This document shows positions 39,258 to 48,640 of a DNA stretch of 64,000 bases, one piece after another. The notes beneath the pieces are model-generated. The model searched no databases. It was not told where the DNA came from and was given only the letters and a program-made list of their open reading frames with translations. A program made the position numbers and the translations under genes. Within the stretch, counting starts at the first letter, position 1, and each line of letters begins with the position of its first letter. The stretch is from Promicromonospora iranensis (GTDB lineage Bacteria > Actinomycetota > Actinomycetes > Actinomycetales > Cellulomonadaceae): assembly GCF_028994805.1 (NCBI RefSeq), contig NZ_JAJQQP010000011.1:1-64000 (forward strand), written 5' to 3'.

Positions 39258-40540
39258 CACACACCCCCGATCGAACGGCCGGACACCAGGCCGGCGGCCT
39301 GCGCCCTGGCCACGACCTGGGGCAGTGCGGCGACGAGCCGGTCGACGTCGGACCCCGTGGAGGTGGCCCCGAGCGTGAAGCGCAGGGCACCACGGGCCTC
39401 GGCCTCGGGAACGCCCATGGCGAGCAGCACGTGCGAGGGCTGGGGCACACCCGCCTGGCAGGCCGAGCCGGTGGAGGCCTGCACCCCTGCGGAGTCGAGC
39501 AGGTACAGCAGGGAGTCGCCCTCGGCGCCGGGGAAGGTGAAGTGCGCGTTGCCGGGCAGCCGGTCGGCCGATCCCGGCTCGGGGCCGCGCAGCACCGCGG
39601 AGGGGGCGGCGACGCGTACGCGGGCGACGAGGTCGTCGCGCAGGGCGGACAGCCGGGCGGCGCGCTGCGGCAGGCACTCGACCGCATGGCGTGCGGCGAC
39701 GCCGAAAGCGGCGATCGAGGCGGTGTCGAGCGTCCCGGAGCGCACGCCACGCTCCTGGCCACCGCCGTGCAGCACCGCGTCGAGCGCGAGGTCGCGCCGC
39801 GCGAGCAGGGCACCGACACCCACGGGGCCGCCCAGCTTGTGGCCGCTGACGGTCATGGCGTCGACGCCGGACTCGGTGAAGTCGACCTCGACCTGGCCCA
39901 CGGCCTGCACGGCGTCGGTGTGCACGGGGACGCCGTACGGGCGCGCTGCGCGCACCACGTCGCGGATCGGTTGCAGCGTGCCCACCTCGTTGTTGGCCCA
40001 CATGACGCTGATCAGAGCGGTCTCGTCACCGTGCGCGGCGAGCTCGGCGCGCAGGGCGTCGAGGTCGAGCCGGCCCTCGCCGTCGACGGGCAGGAGCACT
40101 ATCTCGGCACCCGCGTGGCCGGCCAGCCAGAAGGCGGGATCGAGCACCGCGTGGTGCTCCACGGCGGAGACGAGGACCCGGCAGCGGCGGGTGTCCTGCG
40201 CACGGCGTCCCCAGAAGATGCCCTTGATCGCCAGGTTGTCCGACTCGGTGCCGCCCGCCGTGAAGATGACCTCGCTCGGCCGCGCGCCCAGGAACTTCGC
40301 GAGCGTCTCGCGGGCCTCCTCGACGGCGCGCCGTGCCGTGCGGCCCGCGGAGTGCAGCGACGACGCGTTGCCCGTGCGCTGCGCCTCGGCCACGAACGCG
40401 GCGAGCGCCGCGGCCGACATGGGCGTGGTCGCGGCATGGTCGAGGTACGCGCCGTCCGGCTCGCGCGGCGGTTGGCCGTGCGCGCCGCTCGCCGTCAGGG
40501 GCGTGCGTGCGGGATCGGGAGGCGGGTTCGTCACGGTCAT
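39257..40540 (-). CDS. Cysteine desulfurase (IscS/NifS-like)
   Basis: 427 residues, PLP-dependent; removes sulfur from cysteine for tRNA thiolation and Fe-S use. N-terminal [18 protein letters not shown], the PLP lysine in [17 protein letters not shown] and the catalytic Cys loop [15 protein letters not shown]. The start ATG (40540) lacks a clear Shine-Dalgarno; the extra N-terminal ~30 residues before YLDHAATT are Pro/Arg-rich, so a later start is possible. Operon with mnmA. Confidence 0.94.
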   Translation of the reverse strand: MTVTNPPPDPARTPLTASGAHGQPPREPDGAYLDHAATTPMSAAALAAFVAEAQRTGNASSLHSAGRTARRAVEEARETLAKFLGARPSEVIFTAGGTESDNLAIKGIFWGRRAQDTRRCRVLVSAVEHHAVLDPAFWLAGHAGAEIVLLPVDGEGRLDLDALRAELAAHGDETALISVMWANNEVGTLQPIRDVVRAARPYGVPVHTDAVQAVGQVEVDFTESGVDAMTVSGHKLGGPVGVGALLARRDLALDAVLHGGGQERGVRSGTLDTASIAAFGVAARHAVECLPQRAARLSALRDDLVARVRVAAPSAVLRGPEPGSADRLPGNAHFTFPGAEGDSLLYLLDSAGVQASTGSACQAGVPQPSHVLLAMGVPEAEARGALRFTLGATSTGSDVDRLVAALPQVVARAQAAGLVSGRSIGGV

Positions 40541-40600
40541 CAAGTCTACGAACGCCGGGAAGGCCCTATCGCATCCCGGAGGTGTGACATGCCCGGCTCC

Positions 40601-40730
40601 GCGAGGTAGTCCTCTGGCGAAGTAGTCAGCCGGCGAGGTAGTCATGAGGCGAGGTAGTCACCCCACCTGGGTGACTACCTCGCCCTGTGACTACCTCGCC
40701 AGCCGACTACCTCGCGGGCTGACTACCTCG
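40601..40730 (-). repeat. Family-A element: eight copies of an 11-base word in a large palindrome
   Basis: Four forward copies of GCGAGGTAGTC (one is GCGAAGTAGTC) are followed by four inverted copies GACTACCTCGC, spaced about 16 bases. The two halves (~60 bases each) form an imperfect hairpin around CCCACCTGGG. It lies six bases downstream of the PhoX stop and upstream of the desulfurase. Probably a terminator that grew by unit duplication. Confidence 0.85.
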
Positions 40731-40736
40731 TGGGGG

Positions 40737-42908
40737 TCAGCGCTTGCGGTAGACCTGCACCACCGTGGGGCGCGGGCCCCGGAAGTCGCCGGCCTCCACC
40801 GGCGTACCCTCGGCGATGTAGTCGGGGAAGAAGGACTGCGGCGCGGCGAACGTGCCGTCCTCACCCGGGTGCTGCACGTTGACGTAGACCATGCCGTCGC
40901 GGGAGTCGATGATCGGGCCGCAGGTCTCGGCGCCGGCCGGCACCGAGAGGAACTGCTGCACGTGCCCGCGCTCCCGGCCCACGACCGGCACCTTGAACAG
41001 GCCGTCGCACTTGGCGATGCCGCTGGAGCTCGGCTGGCCGTCGGTCGAGATCCAGAGGTTGCCCTCGGCGTCGAACGCGAGGTTGTCCGGGCAGGAGATC
41101 GGCGAGACCCGGTCCTTCGGGTAGCCCGCGAAGTACGTGCCCTCGACCGCGGGGTCGCCGGCGACGAGCAGCAGGTTCCACGTGAAGCGGGTGGAGGTCT
41201 GGTCACCCGAAGGGATGATCTCGACGACGTGTCCGTCGCGGTTGCCGTTGATGGTGGCGCCGTTCTGGACCTTGTGGTCGCGGGGGTTGATCTCCGTGGC
41301 GGCTTCCCTGGCGTTGCCCGGCGTGCGGCCCGAGTTGTTGGTGCACGCCACGTAGATGCGGCCCGTGACCGGGCTGATCTCGACGTCCTCGGGACGGTCC
41401 ATCTTGGTGGCGCCGACCTTGTCCGCGGCCATGCGGGTGTAGACCAGCACCTCCTCGACGGACATGCCCGCCACCTTGCTGCGGCCGTTCACGACCAGCG
41501 GGAGCCACTCGCCGGAGCCGTCGAAGGCGCCGTCGGAGGGGAGCGCGCCGGAACCGTCGATCTCGGCGGCCGGCGAGTCGCCGGTGAACTTGGCGACGTA
41601 GAGGTCGCCCTCCGAGAGCAGCGTCTTGTTGTGGGCGCGGGCCCAGCGCGAGCTGCCCTTGGCCACGCGGTCCTTGGAGACGAACTTGTAGACGTAGTCG
41701 AACGCCTGGTCGTCGCCCATGTAGGCGACGGCGTGGCCCTTGCGGGACAGGGTGACGTTGGCGCCCTCGTGCTTGAACCGGCCCAGGGCGGTGTGCTTCA
41801 CGGGCGGCGCGGACGGGTCGTGCGGGTCGAGCTCGACGATCCAGCCGAAGCGGTTGGACTCGTTCTCGTACCCGGCGCCGCCGCCGAAGCGCGGGTCGTC
41901 GGCCTCCCAGCCGTAGCCGCTCGATGCGGGGATGCCGTACCGAGCGTCGGCGGCGGGGTTGGCGCCGGCGGCCGCGAAGTAGCCGTTGAAGTTCTCCTCG
42001 CCCGACAGGACGGTGCCCCACGGGGTGGTGCCGCCGGCGCAGTTGTTCATGGTGCCGAGCACGCGGGTGCCGGTCGGGTCCGCGGACGTCTTGAGCAGGT
42101 CGGTGCCGGCCGCGGGGCCGTCGATGACGAACTCCGTGTCCATGTGGAGACGGCGGTTGAACGGGCTGATCCGCTGGTACGACCAGGGCTTGCCCGGCGC
42201 CTTGCGGCGGACCTCGACGACGGCCATGCCGTGCGCCGCGCGCTCGATCGCCCGGGCGTAGGCGTTCTTCGTGCCCGTGACGTTCCCGGCGGCGTCGGTC
42301 TCCCAGTACTTCGCCGTGGGCGGGAACATGATCGCCGGGTTGGTGTACTCGAGGTTCGAGACCAGGAGGCCGCGGGTGCCGCGCCGCTTGTCGCCGACGT
42401 CGAACGGCAGGATGTCGAGGTAGTCGCAGTTGTAGCCGAACTGCTTGGCGGCCTGCTCCGGCGACTGGTTGTTCGGGTCGAAGGTACGTGCGCCCGGGAG
42501 GATCGGGTCGCCCCAGCGGATGATCGGGTCCCAGGTGTAACCCTCGGGCACCACGAGCGCGTCGACGTCGACGGGCTGCGGGTCGATCGCACCGAAGGCC
42601 AGGCCGCGTCCACCGCCGTGGCCGGGGAAGCGCCCCTCGGGCAGGGTCGCGGCGGTGGCGGACGGCGCGTTGTCGACACCCTGCGCCCCGATCACCACGG
42701 CGCCGGCGGCGACCGCCAGGGTGCCGAGCATCGCGCGGCGCGACAGCACCGAGCTCACGACGTCCTTGAAGTACTCGTTGGCGCTCTCGTTGGGGGCGGG
42801 GTGGAGGCACGCGTCGTTGCACTTGAGACGGCACGTCACAGGGCTGCGCTTGCCGCGCGCGTGCGTGTGCACCGTGAGCAGCGAGCGGTGTTCGGGGGCG
42901 ATCGTCAT
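40737..42908 (-). CDS. phoX: PhoX-type alkaline phosphatase (DUF839), Tat-exported
   Basis: 723 residues. A long N-terminal region (~57 residues, with Cys-containing CRLKCNDACLH) precedes the twin-arginine motif SRRAMLGTLAV. The PhoX/DUF839 propeller follows: GLLVSNLEYTNPAIM, the Cys-containing GTMNNCAGGTTPWGTVLSG (where PhoX enzymes bind iron), ATKMDRPEDVEISP and SCPDNLAFDAEGNLW. It would release phosphate from phosphoesters outside the cell. Start ATG at 42908 with GGAGAAC upstream. No convincing PHO box was found, only one GTTCATC at 42997-43003 on the minus strand. Confidence 0.88.
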   Translation of the reverse strand: MTIAPEHRSLLTVHTHARGKRSPVTCRLKCNDACLHPAPNESANEYFKDVVSSVLSRRAMLGTLAVAAGAVVIGAQGVDNAPSATAATLPEGRFPGHGGGRGLAFGAIDPQPVDVDALVVPEGYTWDPIIRWGDPILPGARTFDPNNQSPEQAAKQFGYNCDYLDILPFDVGDKRRGTRGLLVSNLEYTNPAIMFPPTAKYWETDAAGNVTGTKNAYARAIERAAHGMAVVEVRRKAPGKPWSYQRISPFNRRLHMDTEFVIDGPAAGTDLLKTSADPTGTRVLGTMNNCAGGTTPWGTVLSGEENFNGYFAAAGANPAADARYGIPASSGYGWEADDPRFGGGAGYENESNRFGWIVELDPHDPSAPPVKHTALGRFKHEGANVTLSRKGHAVAYMGDDQAFDYVYKFVSKDRVAKGSSRWARAHNKTLLSEGDLYVAKFTGDSPAAEIDGSGALPSDGAFDGSGEWLPLVVNGRSKVAGMSVEEVLVYTRMAADKVGATKMDRPEDVEISPVTGRIYVACTNNSGRTPGNAREAATEINPRDHKVQNGATINGNRDGHVVEIIPSGDQTSTRFTWNLLLVAGDPAVEGTYFAGYPKDRVSPISCPDNLAFDAEGNLWISTDGQPSSSGIAKCDGLFKVPVVGRERGHVQQFLSVPAGAETCGPIIDSRDGMVYVNVQHPGEDGTFAAPQSFFPDYIAEGTPVEAGDFRGPRPTVVQVYRKR

Positions 42909-43033
42909 CGGAGGTTCTCCGGTCCGAGCTGGGGGGTAGGTCGTCGTCAACCTAGAAGCAGGCGGTGTCCGACCTGCGTCAGGTCCGGTACGTCCAGATG
43001 AACGGGACGTGTCCAGAAAGTGGGTCGTGCTCC

Positions 43034-44194
43034 TCAACCGAGGATCGCGCGGCTCGTGACGTCGCGCCACCCCTCGGCGCGCAGCAGCTGCTCCGCCCCG
43101 CGCGAGCGCAGACCGCGCTCGCACACCACGACGACCGGCCGGTCGACCGGGTGGTCGAGCAGCTCCGGCGGCAGGTTCCCGACCGCGAGGTCCTCCAGCC
43201 GTGCGAAGACCGCACCGGGCACCGCGCCTGGGCGCAGCCCGACGTCGAGCAGCAGGACGCCGGGCGCCTCGGGGTCGCTCCGGTTTGGCTCGGGGGCACC
43301 CGGCCTCGGCCCGGGCGGCGACTGCCGGGGAGCCGCCGCGGGCTCCGGCGGCGGCGCGAGCGCCGACCCCTCGACGACCTGCGAGGCCTGCACGGCCTCG
43401 GCGGTCAGCGCGGCCTCGGGAGTCGGTGCGGCGGCGGACGGCGGCGGCGCCAGCTCGATCGTGTCCCACGCGGAGGTGCGCGCGTCGTAGGCCAGCAGCC
43501 GCCCCAGCGCCGGATCGCCGGTACCGGTCAGGACCTTGACCGCCTCGACCGCCATCGTCGAGCCCACGACGCCGCACGCGGGGCTCAGCACGCCCACCGT
43601 CGCGCACGACTCCCCCTCGGGCGGCTGCGGACCGAACACGTCCGGGTAGGTGATCGCCCGCCCCTCGGGAGCCGCCGACCAGAAGACGCTGACCTGGCCG
43701 TCCCAGCCCAGCACCGTGCCCCAGACGACGGGCAGGCCCAGGGCCGCCGCCGCCTCGGCGACGGCGTAGCGCGTCTCGAACGTGTCCGAGCCGTCCACCA
43801 CCAGGTGGTACCCGCTGAGGATCGCCGTGGCGTTGTCGCGGGTCAGCCGCTCGCGGTGAGCGATCACCTCGACGTCGGGGGCCAGGCCGCGCAGCACGTC
43901 GGCGGCCGACTCCGTCTTGGCGCGTCCGACGTCGGCCACCGCGTGCAGCACCTGCCGCTGGAGGTTGGAGGCCTCGACGACGTCGTCGTCGATGATGCCG
44001 AGCGTGCCGACGCCCGCGGCGGCGAGGTACTGCAGCACCGGCGACCCGAGGCCGCCCGCGCCCACCACCACGACGCGGGACGCGGCCAGGCTCTCCTGCG
44101 CGGCGAGGCCGAACCCGTCGAGCAGGAGGTGCCGCGCGACGCGACGCCGCTCGGCGGGCGCCAGTGCACCCCGGTCGGTCTCGAGCTGCTCCAT
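43034..44194 (-). CDS. ThiF/MoeB-like adenylyltransferase with C-terminal rhodanese-like domain
   Basis: 386 residues. E1-like domain (~30-260) with nucleotide loop VVGAGGLGSPVLQYL, IDDDVVEASNLQRQ and LVVDGSDTFETRY. The catalytic Cys is in GESCATVGVLSPACGVVGS. The Zn-binding CxxC normally found before PPPG is replaced by PDVFGPQPPEG. A Pro/Ala-rich linker (~265-310) leads to a rhodanese-like end with VVVVCERGLRSRGAEQLL (Cys ~358). Such proteins activate sulfur-carrier proteins (MoaD/ThiS) and transfer sulfur. Lies two genes from the desulfurase. ATG at 44194 chosen as the first Met of the conserved part; no clear Shine-Dalgarno. Confidence 0.88.
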   Translation of the reverse strand: MEQLETDRGALAPAERRRVARHLLLDGFGLAAQESLAASRVVVVGAGGLGSPVLQYLAAAGVGTLGIIDDDVVEASNLQRQVLHAVADVGRAKTESAADVLRGLAPDVEVIAHRERLTRDNATAILSGYHLVVDGSDTFETRYAVAEAAAALGLPVVWGTVLGWDGQVSVFWSAAPEGRAITYPDVFGPQPPEGESCATVGVLSPACGVVGSTMAVEAVKVLTGTGDPALGRLLAYDARTSAWDTIELAPPPSAAAPTPEAALTAEAVQASQVVEGSALAPPPEPAAAPRQSPPGPRPGAPEPNRSDPEAPGVLLLDVGLRPGAVPGAVFARLEDLAVGNLPPELLDHPVDRPVVVVCERGLRSRGAEQLLRAEGWRDVTSRAILG

Positions 44195-44254
44195 CCGCCC
44201 ATTCCACCACGTCGCCGGAGCGGCTCCGTCCGGGGCGGGCACCCTCGGCGGCCG

Positions 44255-44322
44255 CCTCTTCGAGGTCTAGGTTTCTCCGCTCTGAAACGGTTCAGAACGG
44301 AGAAACTTAGGCCTCGAAGGGG
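44255..44322 (-). terminator. Family-B hairpin after etfA
   Basis: 32-base arms (44255-44286, 44291-44322) around the loop ACGG, with about four mismatches. It shares CTAGGTTTCTCCGCTCTGAA and GAGAAACTTAG with the element at 36703. It follows the etfA stop by 18 bases. Confidence 0.8.
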
Positions 44323-44340
44323 TACCTCGGATCGAGCCGA

Positions 44341-45318
44341 TCAGGCCTTGCGCTTGCGGATCTCCGCCGCGGCCTGCGGGAGCACGTCGGCGAGCTGCCC
44401 GACGACGGCGAAGTCGCAGATCTCGAAGATCGGCGCCTCCGGGTCGCTGTTCACGGCGACGATCACCTGGGACGCCTGCATGCCACCGCGGTGGTGCGGC
44501 GCGCCGGAGATGCCCGCGCCGATGTAGACGCGCGGGGCCACCGTGACGCCGGTCTGACCCACGTACGTGTCCCACCAGCCCTCGAACGCCGCGTCACGCG
44601 ACGCCCCGACGGCGGCGCCGAGCGCGTCCGCCAGGTCTTCGACGGGCCCGAAGTCGCCGTCGGTGCCGCGCCCGCCGGCCACGACCACCGCCGCCTGGTC
44701 CAGCGGCGGGCGGCCGCTCGTGTCGGTCCTGACGGTGCGCGACAGCAGCGCTACCGGGGACCGCGTCACCTCGACGGCGAAGCCCTCGGTCACCGGCTCG
44801 ACGGCGGCCTCGGCGGGCTGCGCCACCGCGGAGTTGGCCCGGACGGTCACCACGGCGACGTCGGTGGTCACCACGCACTCGGTGTCCCACGAGCCGGCGA
44901 AGACGCGCTTGCCGGCCACGATCCGACCGCCCTGGTCGCGCAGGGCGGCGGCATCGATGACGAGGCCCGCGCGGAGGTCGTGGGCGGCGAGCGCCGCCGC
45001 CTCCTTCGCGGCGAACGACGTGGGCAGCAGCACCACGTCGGCGTCGGTGAGGCGCACGGCGGCGGCCAGGCCCGCCGCGACGACGGCGGGCAGGTGCCGC
45101 TCGTCACCGGTCACGCTGGTGCCGTCGCGGGCGGGCTCGGCCTGGTGCACGGTCTCGACGCCGTACGCGCCGAGCTGTGCGAGCACCTCGACGGTGGGCG
45201 CCTCCAGGGCCACGGCCTCGACCCGACCGAGGCCGCGCGCGATGGTGAGGAGCTCGAGCACGCTGGTGCGGACCTCGGTCGCGGGGTCGAGCAGGACCAG
45301 GACTGTGCGGTTGGTCAT
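44341..45318 (-). CDS. etfA: Electron transfer flavoprotein alpha subunit
   Basis: 325 residues. The N-terminal ETF domain (TVLVLLDPATEVRTSVLELL) is followed by the C-terminal FAD domain (~200-320: AAVVVAGGRGTDGDFGPVED, GQTGVTVAPRVYIGAGISGA, AVNSDPEAPIFEICDFAVVG). With etfB it carries electrons from acyl-CoA or other dehydrogenases to the respiratory chain. Start ATG at 45318 with GAGAGAGACG upstream; 47 bases after etfB. Confidence 0.96.
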   Translation of the reverse strand: MTNRTVLVLLDPATEVRTSVLELLTIARGLGRVEAVALEAPTVEVLAQLGAYGVETVHQAEPARDGTSVTGDERHLPAVVAAGLAAAVRLTDADVVLLPTSFAAKEAAALAAHDLRAGLVIDAAALRDQGGRIVAGKRVFAGSWDTECVVTTDVAVVTVRANSAVAQPAEAAVEPVTEGFAVEVTRSPVALLSRTVRTDTSGRPPLDQAAVVVAGGRGTDGDFGPVEDLADALGAAVGASRDAAFEGWWDTYVGQTGVTVAPRVYIGAGISGAPHHRGGMQASQVIVAVNSDPEAPIFEICDFAVVGQLADVLPQAAAEIRKRKA

Positions 45319-45365
45319 CGTCTCTCTCAAACTGAGCTTGTCTGGTCTGACACTGCGGTTCCGCG

Positions 45366-46193
45366 TCAGACCAAGTCGTTGCGGATCAGGAAGTCGGCCA
45401 GCGCCACGCCGCCCTCGCCCTTGTCGGTGACGATCTCGGGCTCGGCGCGCTCGGGGCGCGGGGCGGCGGACAGCGTCTCGGTACGCGCGCCGGCGGTGCC
45501 TGCCGCGGCGGGGTCGAGCCCGAGGTCGGCCGGGGTCCACACCTCGATCTCCTTGCTGCGGGCCGCCATGATGAGCTTGAACCCCGGGAAGCGCGGCTGG
45601 TTGGCCGTGTCCGTCACGGACAGGACGGCGGGCAGCGGGCCGGACAGGCGCTCGGTCACGTCGTCGATCTCGCGGGTGATCGTCAGCACACGCTCCGAGC
45701 CCTCCGCGGGGGCCAGCTCGACCTTCTTGGCGAGGTTGAGCGTGGGCAGGCCGAGCTCGGCGCCGAGCAGCGTCGGGACCACGGAGCCGAGGCCGTCGAG
45801 GGCGGCCATGCCGGTCACCACGAGGTCCACCGGAGCCTCCTCGCCGAGCTTCCGCACGGCGGCGGCGAGCACGGCGGCGGTGCCGAAGTAGTCGGAGCCG
45901 GCCAGCGTGTCGTCGGACACACGGATGCCCCGGTCCACACCGAGCTGGAACGCCTTGCGGAGTGCGACGTCGCCGTCGGGCCCGGCCATGGTGACGACGA
46001 CCACCTCGCCGTCGTCCGGTCCGATGCGGCCGGACTCACGCTCGGCCTCGACCAGCCGCAGGGCGGCCTCGACGGCGTTCTCGTCCAGCTCGTTGAGGGT
46101 GCCCTCGCCGGCGTCGCGCACTACCCGACAGTCCCGGAAACCACGCTCGGTGTTGATGTCCGGGACGTACTTGGCGGCGACGACTATGCGCAT
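45366..46193 (-). CDS. etfB: Electron transfer flavoprotein beta subunit
   Basis: 275 residues. The N-terminus MRIVVAAKYVPDINTERGF and NELDENAVEAALRL are typical; the AMP-binding part lies around VVVVTMAGPDGDVALRKAFQ, and VTGMAALDGLGSVVPTLLGA is the family signature. The ATG is six bases after TACCGT with no Shine-Dalgarno, suggesting a leaderless transcript for the etfBA operon. Divergent from glgX (73 bases). Confidence 0.96.
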   Translation of the reverse strand: MRIVVAAKYVPDINTERGFRDCRVVRDAGEGTLNELDENAVEAALRLVEAERESGRIGPDDGEVVVVTMAGPDGDVALRKAFQLGVDRGIRVSDDTLAGSDYFGTAAVLAAAVRKLGEEAPVDLVVTGMAALDGLGSVVPTLLGAELGLPTLNLAKKVELAPAEGSERVLTITREIDDVTERLSGPLPAVLSVTDTANQPRFPGFKLIMAARSKEIEVWTPADLGLDPAAAGTAGARTETLSAAPRPERAEPEIVTDKGEGGVALADFLIRNDLV

Positions 46194-46199
46194 GGGGTA

Positions 46200-46205
46200 A
46201 CGGTA
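46200..46205 (-). promoter_or_regulatory. -10 box for leaderless etfB
   Basis: Minus-strand TACCGT six bases before the etfB ATG; the -35 is not recognisable. Confidence 0.45.
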
Positions 46206-46266
46206 CGACGTCGCGCGGGATGGGACGGATCTCGTCCACGATGCCGTCTCTGCAACGATTGGCCCC

Positions 46267-48594
46267 ATGGTGCAGTCTCCACGAGCAGAACCACAGCGCG
46301 CGCCGGGCGACCCGGCACCCCGCCCGGTCGTCCGGCCCTTGATCCGACCGACGGCCCGGCGCAGCCACGTCCCGCCCCTCGGCGTCTACGTCACACCCGA
46401 CGGCGGGATCGACGCGGCCGTCCTCGCGTCGCACGCCACCGCCGTCGACCTGTGTCTCATCGACGTCACCGATCCGGCCCTGGACGAGCACGACCCGAAC
46501 CGGTACACGGAGCGGCGGGTCGAGATGGTGGGCCCGGTGTACGGCGTCTGGCACACGCACGTGCCGGACGTCGCCCCCGGGCAGCGCTACGGCTTCCGGG
46601 TGTACGGGCCGTGGGACCCCGAGGCGGGGATGCGCCACAACCCGGCCAAGCTGCTGGTCGACCCGTACGCCCGCGGGTTCGCCGGCCGGCTGCGCTACGG
46701 GCCGGAGGTGGTGGGGTCCGTGTCCACGGAGCGGGAGCCGGGCTGGTGGCTCGGCGACCCCTACGGCGCGCCCGACGAGCGGGACTCGCTGGCGTACGTG
46801 CCGCACTCCGTCGTCGTCGCGCCGCTGCCGCCGCCCGCTCCCCTGTCGCGACCGCGCGTCCCCTGGGCCGACACCGTGATCTACGAGGCGCACGTGCGCG
46901 GTCTGACGATGCTCCGCGAGGACATCCCGGCAGAGCTGCGCGGCACCTACGCGGGCGCGGCGCACCCGGCGATCGTCGAGCACCTGCTGAGCCTCGGCGT
47001 GACCACGATCGAGCTGCTGCCGATCCACAAGAGCGTGGCCGAGCCGCGGCTGGCCGCCAACGGGCTGCCGAACTACTGGGGCTACAGCACCCTCGGGTTC
47101 TTCGCCCCCAACGCCGCGTACGCCACGCGGGCGGCGCAGGAGCAGGGTGCCGAGGCGGTCCTCGACGAGGTGCGCGGCATGGTGCACCTGCTGCACGAGG
47201 CAGGCATCGAGGTGCTGCTGGACGTGGTCTACAACCACACCTGCGAGGGCGGTGACGACAGCCTCCACGTGGCCTGGCGCGGTCTCGACAACCCGGTCTA
47301 CTACCTGCACGACGGCGCCTCGCCCGCCGCCCTCGCGGACGTCACCGGAACGGGCAACTCGCTGGACTTCCGCCGCCCGCGCGTGATCCAGATGGCCCTG
47401 GACTCGCTGCGGTACTGGGCCGAGACGGTCGGTGTGGACGGCTACCGGTTCGACCTCGCGGTGACGCTGGGCCGCGGGACCGTCGGCTTCGACCCGGACC
47501 ACCCGTTCCTGGTGGCCCTGCAGACGGACCCCGTGCTGTCGGGCCTCAAGCTCGTGGCCGAGCCGTGGGACGTCGGCCCGGGCGGGTGGCAGACCGGGTC
47601 CTTCCCGCCGCCCATGGCGGAGTGGAACGACCGGTTCCGCGACGCCGCCCGCGGCTTCTGGCTGGACGCACCCCGGCAGGGCGCCCGCGGGCAGGAGATG
47701 CTCGGCCTGCGCGACCTCGCGACCCGGCTCGCCGGGAGCGCCGACCTGTTCGGGCCGGGTGACCCGCCCCTGGTGCGGGGGCCCGTCGCCTCCGTGAACT
47801 ACGTGACGGCGCACGACGGCTTCACGCTCGCGGACCTGGTGGCCTACGACCACAAGCACAACGAGGCCAACGGAGAGAACAACCGGGACGGGACGAACAA
47901 CAACCTGTCGTGGAACCACGGGATCGAGGGGCACACCTCGTCGGGCGACGACGCCACCACCGAGCCGTGGCAGGCGATCGTGCCGCCGCGACGCCGGTCG
48001 CAGCGCAACCTGCTGGGCACGCTGCTGCTCTCCGCGGGCACCCCCATGCTCACCGCGGGCGACGAGTTCGGCCGCAGCCAGGGTGGGAACAACAACGCGT
48101 ACGTGCAGGACAACGAGGTCTCCTGGCTGCCATGGGCGCTCGACGACGCGGCGACCGACCTGCTGGAGACCACCCGGTACCTGCTGCGACTGCGGCGGGA
48201 GCACCCGGCGCTGCGGGCCGACTCGTTCTTCCTGGGCTCGCCCCGGCCGAACGAGTCCGACCCGGACCTGCTCTGGTTCTCCGACGCCGGCGTACCGATG
48301 GAGCCGGCCACCTGGAACCAGACCTGCCGGCGCGTGCTGCAGATGCTGCGGCCGGGCCCGGCGGCGGGCGACGCGGACGTGCTCCTGGTCGTGAACGGCA
48401 GCCTGGACGACGCCCACGTGACGCTGCCTCCGCACCCCCGCGCGGACGGCGCACCGTGGCAGCTCGTCTGGGACTCGTCCTGGGACTTCCCGTCCGTGCC
48501 CGAGGACGAGGCGGGCCCGCGGACCACGGTGACGCTGGACGCGCTCAGCCTCCAGGTCCTGCTCTCGCCAGGCGTGGATTCACCCCGGACATGA
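46267..48594 (+). CDS. glgX: Glycogen debranching enzyme (GlgX/TreX-type GH13)
   Basis: 775 residues; hydrolyses alpha-1,6 branches of glycogen. N-terminal CBM48-like domain (VWHTHVPDVAPGQRYGFRVY), then the GH13 barrel: region I LLDVVYNHTCEG, region II GYRFDLAVTLGR (nucleophile Asp ~396), region III LKLVAEPWDVG (Glu ~432) and region IV NYVTAHDGFTLADL (Asp ~516). The first ~35 residues are Pro/Arg-rich and extra. The ATG has no Shine-Dalgarno and AACGAT lies seven bases before it, possibly leaderless. It is followed at 46 bases by a FAD dehydrogenase. Confidence 0.94.
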   Translation: MVQSPRAEPQRAPGDPAPRPVVRPLIRPTARRSHVPPLGVYVTPDGGIDAAVLASHATAVDLCLIDVTDPALDEHDPNRYTERRVEMVGPVYGVWHTHVPDVAPGQRYGFRVYGPWDPEAGMRHNPAKLLVDPYARGFAGRLRYGPEVVGSVSTEREPGWWLGDPYGAPDERDSLAYVPHSVVVAPLPPPAPLSRPRVPWADTVIYEAHVRGLTMLREDIPAELRGTYAGAAHPAIVEHLLSLGVTTIELLPIHKSVAEPRLAANGLPNYWGYSTLGFFAPNAAYATRAAQEQGAEAVLDEVRGMVHLLHEAGIEVLLDVVYNHTCEGGDDSLHVAWRGLDNPVYYLHDGASPAALADVTGTGNSLDFRRPRVIQMALDSLRYWAETVGVDGYRFDLAVTLGRGTVGFDPDHPFLVALQTDPVLSGLKLVAEPWDVGPGGWQTGSFPPPMAEWNDRFRDAARGFWLDAPRQGARGQEMLGLRDLATRLAGSADLFGPGDPPLVRGPVASVNYVTAHDGFTLADLVAYDHKHNEANGENNRDGTNNNLSWNHGIEGHTSSGDDATTEPWQAIVPPRRRSQRNLLGTLLLSAGTPMLTAGDEFGRSQGGNNNAYVQDNEVSWLPWALDDAATDLLETTRYLLRLRREHPALRADSFFLGSPRPNESDPDLLWFSDAGVPMEPATWNQTCRRVLQMLRPGPAAGDADVLLVVNGSLDDAHVTLPPHPRADGAPWQLVWDSSWDFPSVPEDEAGPRTTVTLDALSLQVLLSPGVDSPRT

Positions 48595-48628
48595 CCGGGC
48601 GCTTGCCCCACGGGCCTTATGTCCTGGT

Positions 48629-48634
48629 TAAGGT
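48629..48634 (+). promoter_or_regulatory. -10 box for leaderless FAD dehydrogenase
   Basis: TAAGGT six bases before the ATG at 48641, no Shine-Dalgarno between; -35 not clear. Confidence 0.45.
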
Positions 48635-48640
48635 GCGTTC

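Noticed and set aside
37959-40001. 680-codon frame that would extend mnmA upstream
   Set aside because: The extension overlaps the cysteine desulfurase in another frame; the PP-loop begins right after the ATG at 39257.
40601-40730. Possible CRISPR array
   Set aside because: The repeats are 11 bases, spacers ~5 bases, and the second half is inverted; no cas genes. It is a compound hairpin.
42997-43003. PHO box upstream of phoX
   Set aside because: Only one GTTCATC unit; no convincing 11-base-spaced partner, so phosphate control is not supported by sequence.
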